The notes: a model not told the origin generated them from the sequence alone. A DNA stretch of 64,000 nt from Saccharothrix sp. ST-888 (GCF_000955975.1 NZ_JYJF01000001.1:124001-188000); one strand, 5' to 3'; numbered from the stretch's first letter, positions 16,171-24,800 are shown. Program-made: numbers and translations.

Positions 16171-17649
16171 ATGGCACTCCGCTCCACCCGAACCACTGAC
16201 GGCGGTTCCACCCCTGACAGACCTGCGCGGCCGGACGGGGTGTCGACCGGCCACCCCGACGCTCCGAGCCGCGCGGTCCACCCGGTGGACGAGCTGCTCC
16301 CGCCGGCGAAACTCTTCACCACCGGCCTGCAGCACGTCGCCGCGATGTACGCGGGCGTGGTCGCGCCCCCGCTCATCGTCGGCGCCGGTGTGGGTCTGAC
16401 CCCCGCCGAGCTCGCCCTGCTGATCTCGGCCAGCCTGTTCACCGCCGGACTGGCCACCCTGCTCCAGACGCTGGGACTCTTCCAGCACACGGAGTGGGCG
16501 CGCATCGGCGCCAGACTGCCGTTCGTGAACGGCGTCTCGTTCGCCGGTGTCGCACCGATGCTCGCCATCGCCAAGGAGCACGGCCCGAAGGACGCCCTTC
16601 CGGTCATCTTCGGGGCGGTGATCGTCGCGGGGCTCCTGTGCTTCCTCGCGGCACCGTACTTCAGCAAGCTCATCCGGTTCTTCCCCCCGGTCGTCCAGGG
16701 CACCGTGATCACCCTCATCGGGGTGTCCCTGCTTCCGGTGGCCGTCAACTGGGCTCGCGGCGGCTCGGCCGGCGCACCCGGCTACGGCTCCGCCAAGGCC
16801 ATCGGACTCGCCGCCTTCACCCTCGCCGCGGTGGTCCTGTGCAACCGTCTGCTGCGCGGCTTCTGGCAGCAGCTCTCGCTCCTCGTCGGGCTGGCGATCG
16901 GCACCCTGGCCGCCTTCCCGCTCGGGCTCACCGACTTCGGCGCGGTCAAGGACGCGAAGGTCTTCGCGCTCCCGTCGCCGTTCCACTTCGGCGCGCCGGT
17001 CTTCGACGTCACGGCGACCGTCTCGCTCTGCATCGTCATGGTGGTCTCGATGACCGAGTCCACCGCCGACATGCTGGCGCTCGGCCGGATCGTGGGCCGC
17101 CAGGCCGACGAGCGGACCCTGACGGCGGGGCTGCGGGCCGACGGCCTGGCCACCGCGCTCAGCCCGGTCTTCAACGGGTTCGCGTGCAGTGCCTTCGCCC
17201 AGAACATCGGCCTGGTGGCGCTGACGAAGATCCGCAGCCGCTTCGTGGTCGCGGCCGGCGGCGGCATCCTGATCCTGCTCGGGCTGTTCCCGGTGCTCGG
17301 CTCGATGGTCTCGCTGGTACCGCAGCCGGTGCTCGGCGGCGCCGGGATCGTGCTCTTCGGCACGGTCGCGGCGAGCGGGATCCGCACCCTGGCGGAGGCC
17401 GGGATGGACTCCAGCGCCAACACCATCCTGGTGTCGGTGTCCCTCGGGGTCGGCATCATCCCGATCGCCTCGCCCGACTTCTACAACCCCTTCCCGGAGG
17501 CCGTCCGCACCCTGATGCACTCCGGGATCTCGGCCGGCTGCGTGATGGCCGTCCTGCTCAACCTGCTCTTCCACCATGTCGGTGTCGGCCGCCGTACCCC
17601 AACCGGCGAGACACCCGGCGCGACGGTGCCAACGGCGACACCGTCCTGA
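16171..17649 (+). CDS. purine permease, NCS2 (uracil-xanthine) family
   Basis: A 492-residue polytopic transporter, probably a proton symporter for urate or xanthine. A polar N-terminal stretch (about residues 1-40) is followed by a dozen or more membrane segments starting at AAMYAGVVAPPLIVGAGVGL. The NCS2 signature is visible as AFAQNIGLVALTKIRSRFV. The ATG at 16171 has AGAGGGG upstream. It sits between uaZ and the 8-oxoguanine deaminase gene in the same direction. Substrate is inferred from context and family; pucJ/pucK/uacT-like members carry urate or xanthine. Confidence 0.9.
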   Translation: MALRSTRTTDGGSTPDRPARPDGVSTGHPDAPSRAVHPVDELLPPAKLFTTGLQHVAAMYAGVVAPPLIVGAGVGLTPAELALLISASLFTAGLATLLQTLGLFQHTEWARIGARLPFVNGVSFAGVAPMLAIAKEHGPKDALPVIFGAVIVAGLLCFLAAPYFSKLIRFFPPVVQGTVITLIGVSLLPVAVNWARGGSAGAPGYGSAKAIGLAAFTLAAVVLCNRLLRGFWQQLSLLVGLAIGTLAAFPLGLTDFGAVKDAKVFALPSPFHFGAPVFDVTATVSLCIVMVVSMTESTADMLALGRIVGRQADERTLTAGLRADGLATALSPVFNGFACSAFAQNIGLVALTKIRSRFVVAAGGGILILLGLFPVLGSMVSLVPQPVLGGAGIVLFGTVAASGIRTLAEAGMDSSANTILVSVSLGVGIIPIASPDFYNPFPEAVRTLMHSGISAGCVMAVLLNLLFHHVGVGRRTPTGETPGATVPTATPS

Positions 17650-17710
17650 TCGGCGGGGGGCGTGCACCGCTCACCCGCACGCCCCCGCCCTCCCCCATAG
17701 GAGTCACACC

Positions 17711-19093
17711 ATGGCAGTCCAGCCTCCCCCCGCAGACCAGCGGATCGTGATCGAGAACGTCGCCGTCGCCACGGTCGACGCCAACGACACCGAGTACGCC
17801 CGCGGCCACGTGGTCATCCTCGGCAACAGGATCGAGTCGGTCGGCAACGGCCCCGCCCCGCAGTGGCTGGACAACGTGGTGCGCCGGATCAACGGCGAGG
17901 GCCACCTCATCACCCCCGGTCTGGTCAACACCCACCACCACTTCTACCAGTGGATCACCCGGGGCCTGGCCCAGGACAACATCCTCTTCGACTGGCTGGT
18001 CGCCCTCTACCCGACCTGGGCCCGGATCGACGACAGGCTCGTCCACGCCGCCTCGCAGGGCTCCGCGGCCGCGCTGCTCAAGTCCGGCTGTACCACGGCC
18101 TCCGACCACCACTACGTCTTCCCGCAGGGCGGCGGCGACATCCTCGGCGCCTCCATCGAGGCCGTGCAGGAGCTCGGCATGCGCTTCACCGCGCTGCGCG
18201 GCTCGATGGACCGCAGCAAGAAGGACGGCGGCCTGCCGCCGGACCACGCCGTCGAGCGGACCGAGGACATCCTGATCGCGTCCGAGGCCGCCGTGGACCG
18301 CTACCACGACTCCTCCTTCGGCTCGATGCTGCACATCGCCATCGCGCCCTGCTCGCCGTTCTCGGTCTCCACCGAGCTGATGCGCGAGGCCGCGCTGCTC
18401 GCCCGCCGCAAGGGCGTACGGCTGCACACGCACGGCTCGGAGACCGCCGAGGAGGAGCAGTTCTGCAAGGAGCTGTTCGGCATGGGCCCGACCGACTACT
18501 TCGAGTCGGTCGGCTGGCTGGGCGAGGACGTGTGGATGGCGCACTGCGTCCACATGAACGACTCCGACATCGCCAAGTTCGCCGAGACGGGCACCGGCGT
18601 CGCGCACTGCCCGTCCTCCAACGCCCGCCTGGCGGCCGGTATCGCCCGGGTGCCCGACATGCTCACGGCGGGCGTCCCGGTCGGCCTGGGCGTGGACGGC
18701 ACCGCCTCCAACGAGTCCGGTGAGCTCGGCACCGAGCTGCGCAACGCACTGCTGATCAACCGCCTGCACGGGCGCCCCGACGCGCTGACCGCCCGGTCGG
18801 CGCTGCGCCTGGGCACCATGGGCGGCGCCCGGGTACTCGGCCGGCAGGACGAGATCGGCTCCATCGAGGTCGGCAAGCTCGCCGACCTGGCGCTCTGGAA
18901 GGTCGACGGCATCATGCACTCCTCGATCGCCGACCCGGTCGCCGCCCTCACCCTGGGCGCCCTGCCTCCGCTGGCCACCCTCTTCGTCAACGGCAACGCC
19001 GTGGTCGAGAAGGGCAACCTGACCACCGTGAACGAGGACCAGATCGCGCTGGCCTGCGCCCGCGCCGCCAAGGAGCTCGCCTCCCGCGCCTGA
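17711..19093 (+). CDS. 8-oxoguanine deaminase (amidohydrolase)
   Basis: A 460-residue amidohydrolase of the atzF/TrzN-like deaminase group. Metal ligands: NTHHHFYQW, His in HTHGSETAEEE, MAHCVHM and the late Asp in GVDGTASNES. Members annotated as 8-oxoguanine deaminase convert 8-oxoguanine to urate, which here would feed uaZ directly. The ATG at 17711 has AGGAG 8 nt upstream. It lies 61 bp after the permease and ends before a double hairpin. Confidence 0.9.
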   Translation: MAVQPPPADQRIVIENVAVATVDANDTEYARGHVVILGNRIESVGNGPAPQWLDNVVRRINGEGHLITPGLVNTHHHFYQWITRGLAQDNILFDWLVALYPTWARIDDRLVHAASQGSAAALLKSGCTTASDHHYVFPQGGGDILGASIEAVQELGMRFTALRGSMDRSKKDGGLPPDHAVERTEDILIASEAAVDRYHDSSFGSMLHIAIAPCSPFSVSTELMREAALLARRKGVRLHTHGSETAEEEQFCKELFGMGPTDYFESVGWLGEDVWMAHCVHMNDSDIAKFAETGTGVAHCPSSNARLAAGIARVPDMLTAGVPVGLGVDGTASNESGELGTELRNALLINRLHGRPDALTARSALRLGTMGGARVLGRQDEIGSIEVGKLADLALWKVDGIMHSSIADPVAALTLGALPPLATLFVNGNAVVEKGNLTTVNEDQIALACARAAKELASRA

Positions 19094-19140
19094 TCCCCCC
19101 TCGGACTCCGGGCCGCGCCAGGGACGGCGTGCCACCCGGA

Positions 19141-19204
19141 CCCCGCCCGGCCCACCGCCGGGCGGGGCACAGCCCCGGACCCACGGCGAGGGTCCGGGGC
19201 TGTG
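19141..19204 (+). terminator. tandem double-hairpin terminator
   Basis: Two adjacent perfect hairpins follow the deaminase gene: CCCCGCCCGG/CCGGGCGGGG (19141-19150, 19158-19167), immediately followed by a 15-bp stem (19168-19182 with 19190-19204). Confidence 0.85.
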
Positions 19205-19322
19205 ACGTGTGCGCTCCCGGGTGGTCCACGGCCGGTCCGCCCGGCGGCCGACCGTACGAACTGGCCCAGCCGGGAGCAGAGTTGCCCGGGCGGGGCCGGA
19301 GTTCTCCAGGAGTCCGGGAACG

Positions 19323-19358
19323 CCGACACCGCCGCTCTCAGGAGGGCGGCGGTGTCGG
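19323..19358 (-). terminator. terminator of the allophanate-hydrolase-like gene
   Basis: Perfect 12-bp stem CCGACACCGCCG (19323-19334) with CGGCGGTGTCGG (19347-19358), 23 bp past the stop of the minus-strand gene at 19382. Confidence 0.75.
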
Positions 19359-19381
19359 TGCAGGATCAGGAGACGGCGTAC

Positions 19382-19768
19382 TCAGGCGGTGCGGCCCAGC
19401 GTGGCGAGGTAGGCGCGCCAGCCGCCGAACTCGGTGATCTCCTTGTGGACGCCGCGCTCCAGTTCACCGCGGGCGAGGACCATGGAGAGGCAGGGGGAGC
19501 CGTCGGCCAGCTCGATGATGCCGAGCTCGAGTTCGAGCGGCTCGCCGGGGAGGATGACGTCGCGCAGGTGCTCCAGGGAGACGTCGTAGAGCTCGCCCTC
19601 GATGGCGGTGTCCACCTCGGGGGCGGGCAGCAGCCCGGGGCACTCGTCGCGGATGGAGAAGAAGCGGTAGCCGGGAGCGGTGGTGACGGGGCCGATCAGC
19701 GCGTCGGCGACCGAGTGGTGGAAGGGTCCGCCGACCATGGCCTGGCCGTTGAAGAAGATGCGGGCCAT
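19382..19768 (-). CDS. allophanate hydrolase C-terminal domain-like protein
   Basis: A 128-residue stand-alone protein (MARIFFNGQAMVGGPFHHSV ... LSMVLARGELE). It resembles the C-terminal domain of allophanate hydrolase (AtzF/DUR1,2, a gamma-glutamylcyclotransferase-like fold) without the amidase half. In AtzF-type enzymes this domain acts on the decarboxylation product side of allophanate hydrolysis; what it does alone is not established. The ATG at 19768 has AAGGAG 9 nt upstream. It is a single-gene unit inside the allantoin island, between the deaminase and aceB, so ureide chemistry is likely. Confidence 0.75.
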   Translation of the reverse strand: MARIFFNGQAMVGGPFHHSVADALIGPVTTAPGYRFFSIRDECPGLLPAPEVDTAIEGELYDVSLEHLRDVILPGEPLELELGIIELADGSPCLSMVLARGELERGVHKEITEFGGWRAYLATLGRTA

Positions 19769-19802
19769 CTGGGGTGTCTCCTTGGGGGATGCGCGGGGTA
19801 CG

Positions 19803-19928
19803 ACGGCTGCGGCCGGGGCTGACCTCCCCAGGTGTTCCCGGCCGCAGCCGTCCGGGGTCTCCGTTCCGTACAGCCGCTTCCGTGCGGCAGCTTCCGGACG
19901 GCCGCTGGGGCGCGCCGTACGGAACGGA
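19803..19928 (-). terminator. cluster of inverted repeats downstream of aceB
   Basis: A perfect 15-bp stem (19803-19817 with 19837-19851) lies next to a long-range 12-bp inverted repeat TCCGTTCCGTAC/GTACGGAACGGA (19860-19871 and 19917-19928), whose interior can form further hairpins. Position suggests aceB termination; the region must also hold the promoter of the gene starting at 19768. Confidence 0.6.
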
Positions 19929-19995
19929 GCAATCGGCGCCGTGGATTCGCCGACCTGTCAGAGGGGCGGCGGGCGGCGGGCGGATAGATTGGGCC

Positions 19996-21648
19996 TCAGC
20001 CGAGCAGCTCGTACGCCGGAAGGGTGAGGAAGTCGACGAACTCCTCGGCCAGCGACAGCTGCTCGAAGAGCTTGGCGGCCTCGGCCCAGCGCCCACCGGC
20101 GTAGGCGGCATCGCCCAACTCGGAGTGCAGGGCGGCGAGTTCCTCGGCCACGAGCCGGTGGACCAGCTCTGCGGTGGCCTTCTCACCGGTGTCGGCGAGG
20201 ATGACGCCGTTGTTGATCCACTGCCAGATCTGCGAGCGGGAGATCTCGGCGGTGGCGGCGTCCTCCATCATGTTGAAGATGCCGACCGCGCCGAGGCCGC
20301 GCAGCCAGGCCTCGATGTAGCGGATGCCGACCTGGACGGCGTTGTGCAGCCCGGCGCGGGTGCAACTGCCGCCGGCGCCCGCGATGTCGAGCAGCTGAGC
20401 CGCCGTCACGGTCTCGGCGGAGCCGGGGTTCTCCTTCTGGTTGGGGCGCTCACCGAGCACGGCGTCGAAGGAGGCGCGGGCGACCGGCACGAGGTCGGGG
20501 TGGGCGACCCAGGAGCCGTCGAAGCCGCTGGCCGCCTCGCGGTCCTTGTCGGCCTTGACCTTCTCCAGCGCCGCCGCGTTGACGTCGGGGTCCTTGCGGG
20601 AGGGGATGAAGGCGGCCATGCCGCCGATGGCGTGGGCGCCGCGCCGGTGGCAGGTCTGCACCAGCAGCCGGGTGTAGGCGGCCATGAACGGCGAGGCCAT
20701 GGTGACGCTGTTGCGGTCCGGCAGGATGTAGTGCTCGCCCGCATCGCGGAAGTTCTTGACGATCGAGAAGAGGTAATCCCAGCGGCCCGCATTGAGACCG
20801 GCGGCGTGGTCGCGCAGCTCGTAGAGGATCTCCTCCATCTCGAAGGAGGCCGTGATGGTCTCGATCAGGACGGTGGCCCGGATGGTGCCGTAGGGGATGC
20901 CGAGTGCGGCCTGCGCGTGGGTGAAGACGTCGTTCCAGAGCCGGGCCTCGAGGTGGCTCTCGGTCTTCGGAAGGTAGAAGTACGGGCCCGAGTTGGGGTC
21001 CTCGGCGCCCTTGGCCAGCAGCCGTCGGGCGTTGTGGAAGAAGTACAGGCCGAAGTCGAAGAAGGCGCCGGCCACCGGGATGCCGTCGACCAGCAGGTGG
21101 TTCTCGTTGAGGTGCCAGCCGCGCGGGCGGACCACGACGGTGGCGAGCTCGGCGGCGGGCCTGAGCGCGTACGCCTTGCCGCCGGGGGCGGTGAAGTCGA
21201 TCCGGCCCTCGAAGGCGTCGATCAGGTTGACCTGGCCGGTGACCGCGTTCTCCCAGGTGGGGGCGGTGGCGTCCTCGAAGTCGGCGAGCCAGACCTTGGC
21301 GCCGGAGTTGAGCGCGTTGATGACCATCTTGCGGTCGGTCGGTCCGGTGATCTCGACCCGGCGGTCCTGCAGCGCGCGCGGGGCCTCGGCGACCTTCCAG
21401 TCGCCCGCGCGGATCGCGGCGGTCTCGGGGAGGAAGTCCAGGGTGCCGGCCCGGGCGGTCTCGGCACGGCGGGTCTTTCGTCGGGTCAGGAGTTCCTGGC
21501 GGCGACCTTCGAATGCGCGGTGGAGCCCGACCACGAAGGCGACCGCCTCCGGGGTGAGCACCTCCTCTGCGCGCGGGACGCGCGGACCGGCGACAGTGAC
21601 GACCGGGGCGGCGGGGGATGCGCCGACGGACCCCTGATCTGCAGCCAT
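19996..21648 (-). CDS. aceB: malate synthase A
   Basis: A 550-residue malate synthase that condenses glyoxylate with acetyl-CoA. Visible are VWLADFEDATAPTWENAVTGQ, RPRGWHLNE, GPYFYLPKTESHLEARLWNDVF, ATVLIETITASFEMEEILYELR and the C-terminal DGSWVAHPDL and TRAGLHNAVQVGIRYIEAWLRG segments. The ATG at 21648 has AGGAG about 10 nt upstream. It is divergent from the AllR-like regulator with an operator in between, so it is the allantoin-induced malate synthase that drains glyoxylate, as in S. coelicolor. Confidence 0.95.
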   Translation of the reverse strand: MAADQGSVGASPAAPVVTVAGPRVPRAEEVLTPEAVAFVVGLHRAFEGRRQELLTRRKTRRAETARAGTLDFLPETAAIRAGDWKVAEAPRALQDRRVEITGPTDRKMVINALNSGAKVWLADFEDATAPTWENAVTGQVNLIDAFEGRIDFTAPGGKAYALRPAAELATVVVRPRGWHLNENHLLVDGIPVAGAFFDFGLYFFHNARRLLAKGAEDPNSGPYFYLPKTESHLEARLWNDVFTHAQAALGIPYGTIRATVLIETITASFEMEEILYELRDHAAGLNAGRWDYLFSIVKNFRDAGEHYILPDRNSVTMASPFMAAYTRLLVQTCHRRGAHAIGGMAAFIPSRKDPDVNAAALEKVKADKDREAASGFDGSWVAHPDLVPVARASFDAVLGERPNQKENPGSAETVTAAQLLDIAGAGGSCTRAGLHNAVQVGIRYIEAWLRGLGAVGIFNMMEDAATAEISRSQIWQWINNGVILADTGEKATAELVHRLVAEELAALHSELGDAAYAGGRWAEAAKLFEQLSLAEEFVDFLTLPAYELLG

Positions 21649-21773
21649 GGGCAGGACACTCCTTGGACGGTTGAGCCAGCGAAGGGAGCTCCGGTGGGAA
21701 CTTCCTTGATCTGAACCCACCTACCGATGGGTTCCGTTCTGTAAGGTGGAGACTAGTTTCCGCGATACAGAAT

Positions 21774-21790
21774 TTCAACGCTTTGTTGAG
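21774..21790. promoter_or_regulatory. candidate AllR operator in the aceB/allR divergent region
   Basis: TTCAACG-CTT-TGTTGA (21774-21789), with one arm mismatch, lies between the divergent aceB and allR genes. It is 48 bp upstream of the allR GTG. A second inverted repeat TTCTGTA/TACAGAA (21737-21743 and 21766-21772) abuts it and may be another binding site or promoter element. Confidence 0.6.
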
Positions 21791-21836
21791 AGATCGCTGG
21801 GACTCTACTCCTCCTCCGACAGCGAAGGGAACGCCG

Positions 21837-22631
21837 GTGGCCAGCACCCCCGCCACAGCACCCACAGGGACCGACCGCGCGGCCGGCGGCGTACAGTCCG
21901 TCGAGCGCGCCTTCCAACTGCTGGAGGCGCTGGCCGACTCGGGCGGCATCGCCACCCTGAGCGAGCTCTCCACCACCTCCGGTCTGCCGATGCCGACCAT
22001 CCACCGTCTGATCCGTACCCTCGTCCAGCACGGATATGTGCGGCAGGACACCGCCCGCCGCTACACCCTGGGCCCCCGGCTGATCCGGCTCGGCGAGACC
22101 GCCGGGCGCCTGCTGGGCAGTTGGGCCCGCCCCTACCTGGCCGAACTGATGGAGGCCACCGGCGAGACCGCCAACCTGGCGGTGCTGGAGGGCGGCGAGG
22201 TGGTCTACGTCGGGCAGGTCCAGTCGCGGCGCTCGATGCGGATGTTCACCGAGGTCGGGCGGCGGGTCCAGCCGCACTGCACCGGCGTCGGCAAGGCGCT
22301 GCTGGCGCAGCTGCCCGAGGAGGAGGCCCGCGCCGTCCTGGGCACCCAGCCGCTGCAGTCGCACACCCCCTACACGGTGACCGACCCGGCGCGGCTCTTC
22401 GAGCAGCTGGCCATCGCGCGCGAGCGCGGCTACGTGGTGGACGACCAGGAGCAGGAGATCGGGGTCCGCTGCATCGCGGTGGCGGTGCCGGGCGCGCCGA
22501 CGCCCACCGCCCTCTCGGTCTCCGGCCCCGAGGCCCGGATCCGGGCGCTGGAGGCGCAGGCGGGCGACACCTCACTGGTCCCGGTGATGCTCCAGATCTC
22601 GGCCCGACTCGGTCAGGTCCTCGCACCCTGA
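21837..22631 (+). CDS. allR: IclR-family repressor of the allantoin regulon (AllR-like)
   Basis: A 264-residue IclR regulator: winged helix about residues 15-80 (GGVQSVERAFQLLEALAD ... LPMPTIHRLIRTLVQHGYV), then the effector domain (GETANLAVLEGGEVVYVGQ, CTGVGKALLAQLP, DDQEQEIGVRCIAVAVP). The GTG at 21837 has GAAGGGA upstream; earlier starts would lie inside the operator. It is divergent from aceB. S. coelicolor AllR is a known IclR-type repressor of the allantoin genes, and the matching palindromes across this island support the same role. Autoregulation is likely because the operator sits in its own promoter region. Confidence 0.88.
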   Translation: MASTPATAPTGTDRAAGGVQSVERAFQLLEALADSGGIATLSELSTTSGLPMPTIHRLIRTLVQHGYVRQDTARRYTLGPRLIRLGETAGRLLGSWARPYLAELMEATGETANLAVLEGGEVVYVGQVQSRRSMRMFTEVGRRVQPHCTGVGKALLAQLPEEEARAVLGTQPLQSHTPYTVTDPARLFEQLAIARERGYVVDDQEQEIGVRCIAVAVPGAPTPTALSVSGPEARIRALEAQAGDTSLVPVMLQISARLGQVLAP

Positions 22632-22662
22632 GCGACCCCTGCTGAGCGCCCCTTCCTGAGCG

Positions 22663-22757
22663 CCCCTCGGGATGCGGGGAACGGCCCGGGCGGCCGCGCG
22701 AGTTCACCCCGCGCCGGTCACACGGCTTCCCGCGTCCCGAGGGGTGCCCCTCGGGAC
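22663..22757. terminator. terminator with a competing repeat
   Basis: A perfect hairpin GTCCCGAGGGG-TG-CCCCTCGGGAC (22734-22757) lies between convergent allR and the ABM gene. A further CCCCTCGGGA copy at 22663-22672 can also pair with the TCCCGAGGGG arm, giving two alternative structures. Confidence 0.75.
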
Positions 22758-22771
22758 GTCGCCCCGCCGGC

Positions 22772-23083
22772 TCAGTCCAGCACCGGCGCACCGACCTGCT
22801 CGACCGAGACCTGAAAGACCGTCAACTCCGGTTCGGCGCCGATCATGGCGAAGAGCCGGGGCGCGGCGGCCAGCCTGGGGTTGGAGCGCACCGCCTCCAG
22901 CGCGATCCGGTCCCGCCAGAGGGACTGCACCCGCCAGCGACCGCCGGGACCTCGCAGCAGCTCGGTCCTGATCAGCCCGTCCGGCAGCGGACCGGCCACC
23001 AACTCCCGGTAGGAGTCCACCAACTCGGTCTCCCGCTCGGCCGCCACCACCGCGCTGACCTCGCTCAACACCCGTCCGGACAT
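22772..23083 (-). CDS. antibiotic biosynthesis monooxygenase (ABM)-like protein
   Basis: A 103-residue ferredoxin-like alpha+beta protein of the ABM/dimeric barrel type: VLSEVSAVVAAERETELVDSYREL, then WRVQSLWRDRIALEAVRS and a C-terminal FQVSVEQV strand. Members range from cofactorless monooxygenases to heme or unknown-ligand binders, so the reaction is open. The ATG at 23083 has GGAGGT 7 nt upstream. It is convergent with allR and is not obviously part of the allantoin pathway. Confidence 0.65.
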   Translation of the reverse strand: MSGRVLSEVSAVVAAERETELVDSYRELVAGPLPDGLIRTELLRGPGGRWRVQSLWRDRIALEAVRSNPRLAAAPRLFAMIGAEPELTVFQVSVEQVGAPVLD

Positions 23084-23164
23084 CGCTATCACCTCCGCAG
23101 ATCCAGGCTACGCCGCTACATTGGGTGCCCGGCTCGGCACTCTGCGCGGACGAGGTGGGTACTG

Positions 23165-23595
23165 GTGGCCCTGATCAGGACAGCTCACTGGACGATCGCC
23201 ACGGCGGCGGTCGCAGCGCTGACGGCGGGCGGCCCGGCGGCAACGGCCGCTGCGCCGCCCGACTCCGATCTGCTGCTGGTCCGACTGGACCCGGATCCGG
23301 CGGCGACACCACGGTGCACGCCCTGGTCGCCGACGGCGGACCCGACCGGACGGCCTCGCCGATCACCGTCGTGGTCGGGCTGCCCGCCGGGCTCACCGCG
23401 CACGGCCCGTACTTCCCGTCCTCCTGCACGGTCGCGGCCGTCGGCCACCTGGTGCGCTGCACCTTCCCGCCCGGCCTGCGGCACGGCCGCCTTGCGACCG
23501 CGCTGATCCCCGTCCGGGTGGACCCGGGCGTGCCGCCCGGCACCAGGGCCGAGGGGCAGATCATCGGAAGCTCTCGGTGGAGCCCTCGGTGGTGA
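23165..23595 (+). pseudogene. broken secreted protein gene
   Basis: A GTG at 23165 starts a good signal peptide (RTAHWTIATAAVAALTAGG ... TAAAPP). The coding sense then shifts frame near 23300-23310 to continue as GGDTTVHALVADGGPDRTASPITVVVGL ... CTFPPGLRHG, like extracellular beta-sandwich domains with paired Cys. It ends near 23595 after another apparent shift. One intact protein cannot be made without frame corrections, so it is probably a pseudogene, or less likely a sequencing error. Confidence 0.5.
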
Positions 23596-23823
23596 GGAGG
23601 CCGGTCTCCCACGCCTGGCTGCCGTTCTCCAGGCGCCGGGTGGAGGGCCTGGCCGTGAAGGTCGCCACGCCGTCGGCGACGCCGACGTTGGCGGTGTTGA
23701 GCCTGCGAGACGGTCCACCGGGTCCCGGCCCGATGGGGCCGATCGGCGGGAGACCCGGCGGGCCGGGGCCGAGCCGGGCGGCTCGTCAGGTCCGGGCCGG
23801 GCAAGGCGGCCTCCGTGCCGGCG

Positions 23824-24093
23824 CTACGACAGCCAGCTGTCGATCTGCGCGCAGGCGTCCGGGGACCAGGCCGGTTCGAGATGGTTCGGTCCGGCCAGCA
23901 GCCTGCTCCCGCCGACCGTGGCGATGCCGGTGCTGTCCAGGGCGCTGGCGGTCAAGACGATACCGCCGCTCGGCCCCCGGCTCTCGTCGAGGACGCCCGG
24001 GATGTCTGCCGAGCCTCCGGCCGGGCAGCCAGGTCCGAACGGCGGACGGGACACCCGCCTGCTACCGGGCTCCGACCAGCGAATACACGTCAA
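23824..24093 (-). pseudogene. possible C-terminal remnant of a hydrolase
   Basis: An 89-codon frame whose last ~60 residues look protein-like (GIVLTASALDSTGIATVGGSRLLAGPNHLEPAWSPDACAQIDSWLS split over a few segments). It recalls the His-containing C-terminus of an alpha/beta hydrolase (GPNHLEPAW). No start or upstream half is visible. The stretch from 23596 to 24241 otherwise has no gene I can support. Confidence 0.25.
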
Positions 24094-24241
24094 TGGCCGG
24101 CTGGCTGCCCGGCCTACCGCAAAGCGGCGGCAACGGGTGGCGGTACGGCAAGGGTCCGGCCGGTTTTGCGCCGGTGATCTTCCGGCAAAGCCTTGTCATG
24201 GCCCCTTCCGCGCCAACCTGACACACCTTCACACTGCTGCC

Positions 24242-24637
24242 ATGGCAAACACTCTACGCGCGTGGAAGACCCGCGCCGCCTCCGTCGCCACCGTCGCCCT
24301 GCTGACCCTGGCGCCCACCGCAGTCTCCGCCACCGCCGCTCACGCCGACGTCAGCGGCAGCGTCTGCCTGACCGCGCTGCCGAGCCAGGCCGACGACACC
24401 CTCTCCCTGATCGACAACGGCGGGCCGTTCCCGTACTCGCAGGACGGCGTCGTCTTCCAGAACCGGGAGAACGTGCTGCCCTCGGAGTCCTACGGCTACT
24501 ACCACGAGTACACCGTGATCACTCCCGGCGCCCCCACCAGAGGCACCCGGCGGATCATCACCGGGGAGGGGTACCAGGAGGACTACTACACCTCCGACCA
24601 CTACACGACGTTCCGCCTGATCGACTTCAGCTGCTGA
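24242..24637 (+). CDS. secreted guanyl-specific ribonuclease (RNase Sa type)
   Basis: A 131-residue preprotein. A signal peptide (about 1-35, cleaved after AAHA) leaves a 96-residue mature enzyme beginning DVSGSVCLTALP, the same length as RNase Sa of S. aureofaciens and very close to it. Mature catalytic residues fall in register: Glu54 (YYHEYTV), Arg65 and Arg69 (PTRGTRR), and His85 (SDHYTTF). Cys7 and Cys96 form the family's single disulfide. It cleaves RNA after guanosine outside the cell. The ATG at 24242 is followed by a charged n-region. No barstar-like inhibitor gene is adjacent. Confidence 0.95.
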   Translation: MANTLRAWKTRAASVATVALLTLAPTAVSATAAHADVSGSVCLTALPSQADDTLSLIDNGGPFPYSQDGVVFQNRENVLPSESYGYYHEYTVITPGAPTRGTRRIITGEGYQEDYYTSDHYTTFRLIDFSC

Positions 24638-24689
24638 CCCGACAGCACTGACCCGGCGCTGACCCGGCGCCACAGCACCGGCGCGGTGC

Positions 24690-24712
24690 CCCCGTTCGAA
24701 AACGAAACGGGG
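24690..24712 (+). terminator. hairpin after the ribonuclease gene
   Basis: CCCCGTTCG-AAAA-CG(A)AACGGGG forms a compact hairpin 53 bp beyond the RNase stop. Confidence 0.6.
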
Positions 24713-24800
24713 ATTCCGGCGGCGCGTCGGCTAGGTTGGTGGGTGCGGCCGACGCCCCGGCCGCACCCACCGACCGACTCGCCAGAGGATCACCCACACG

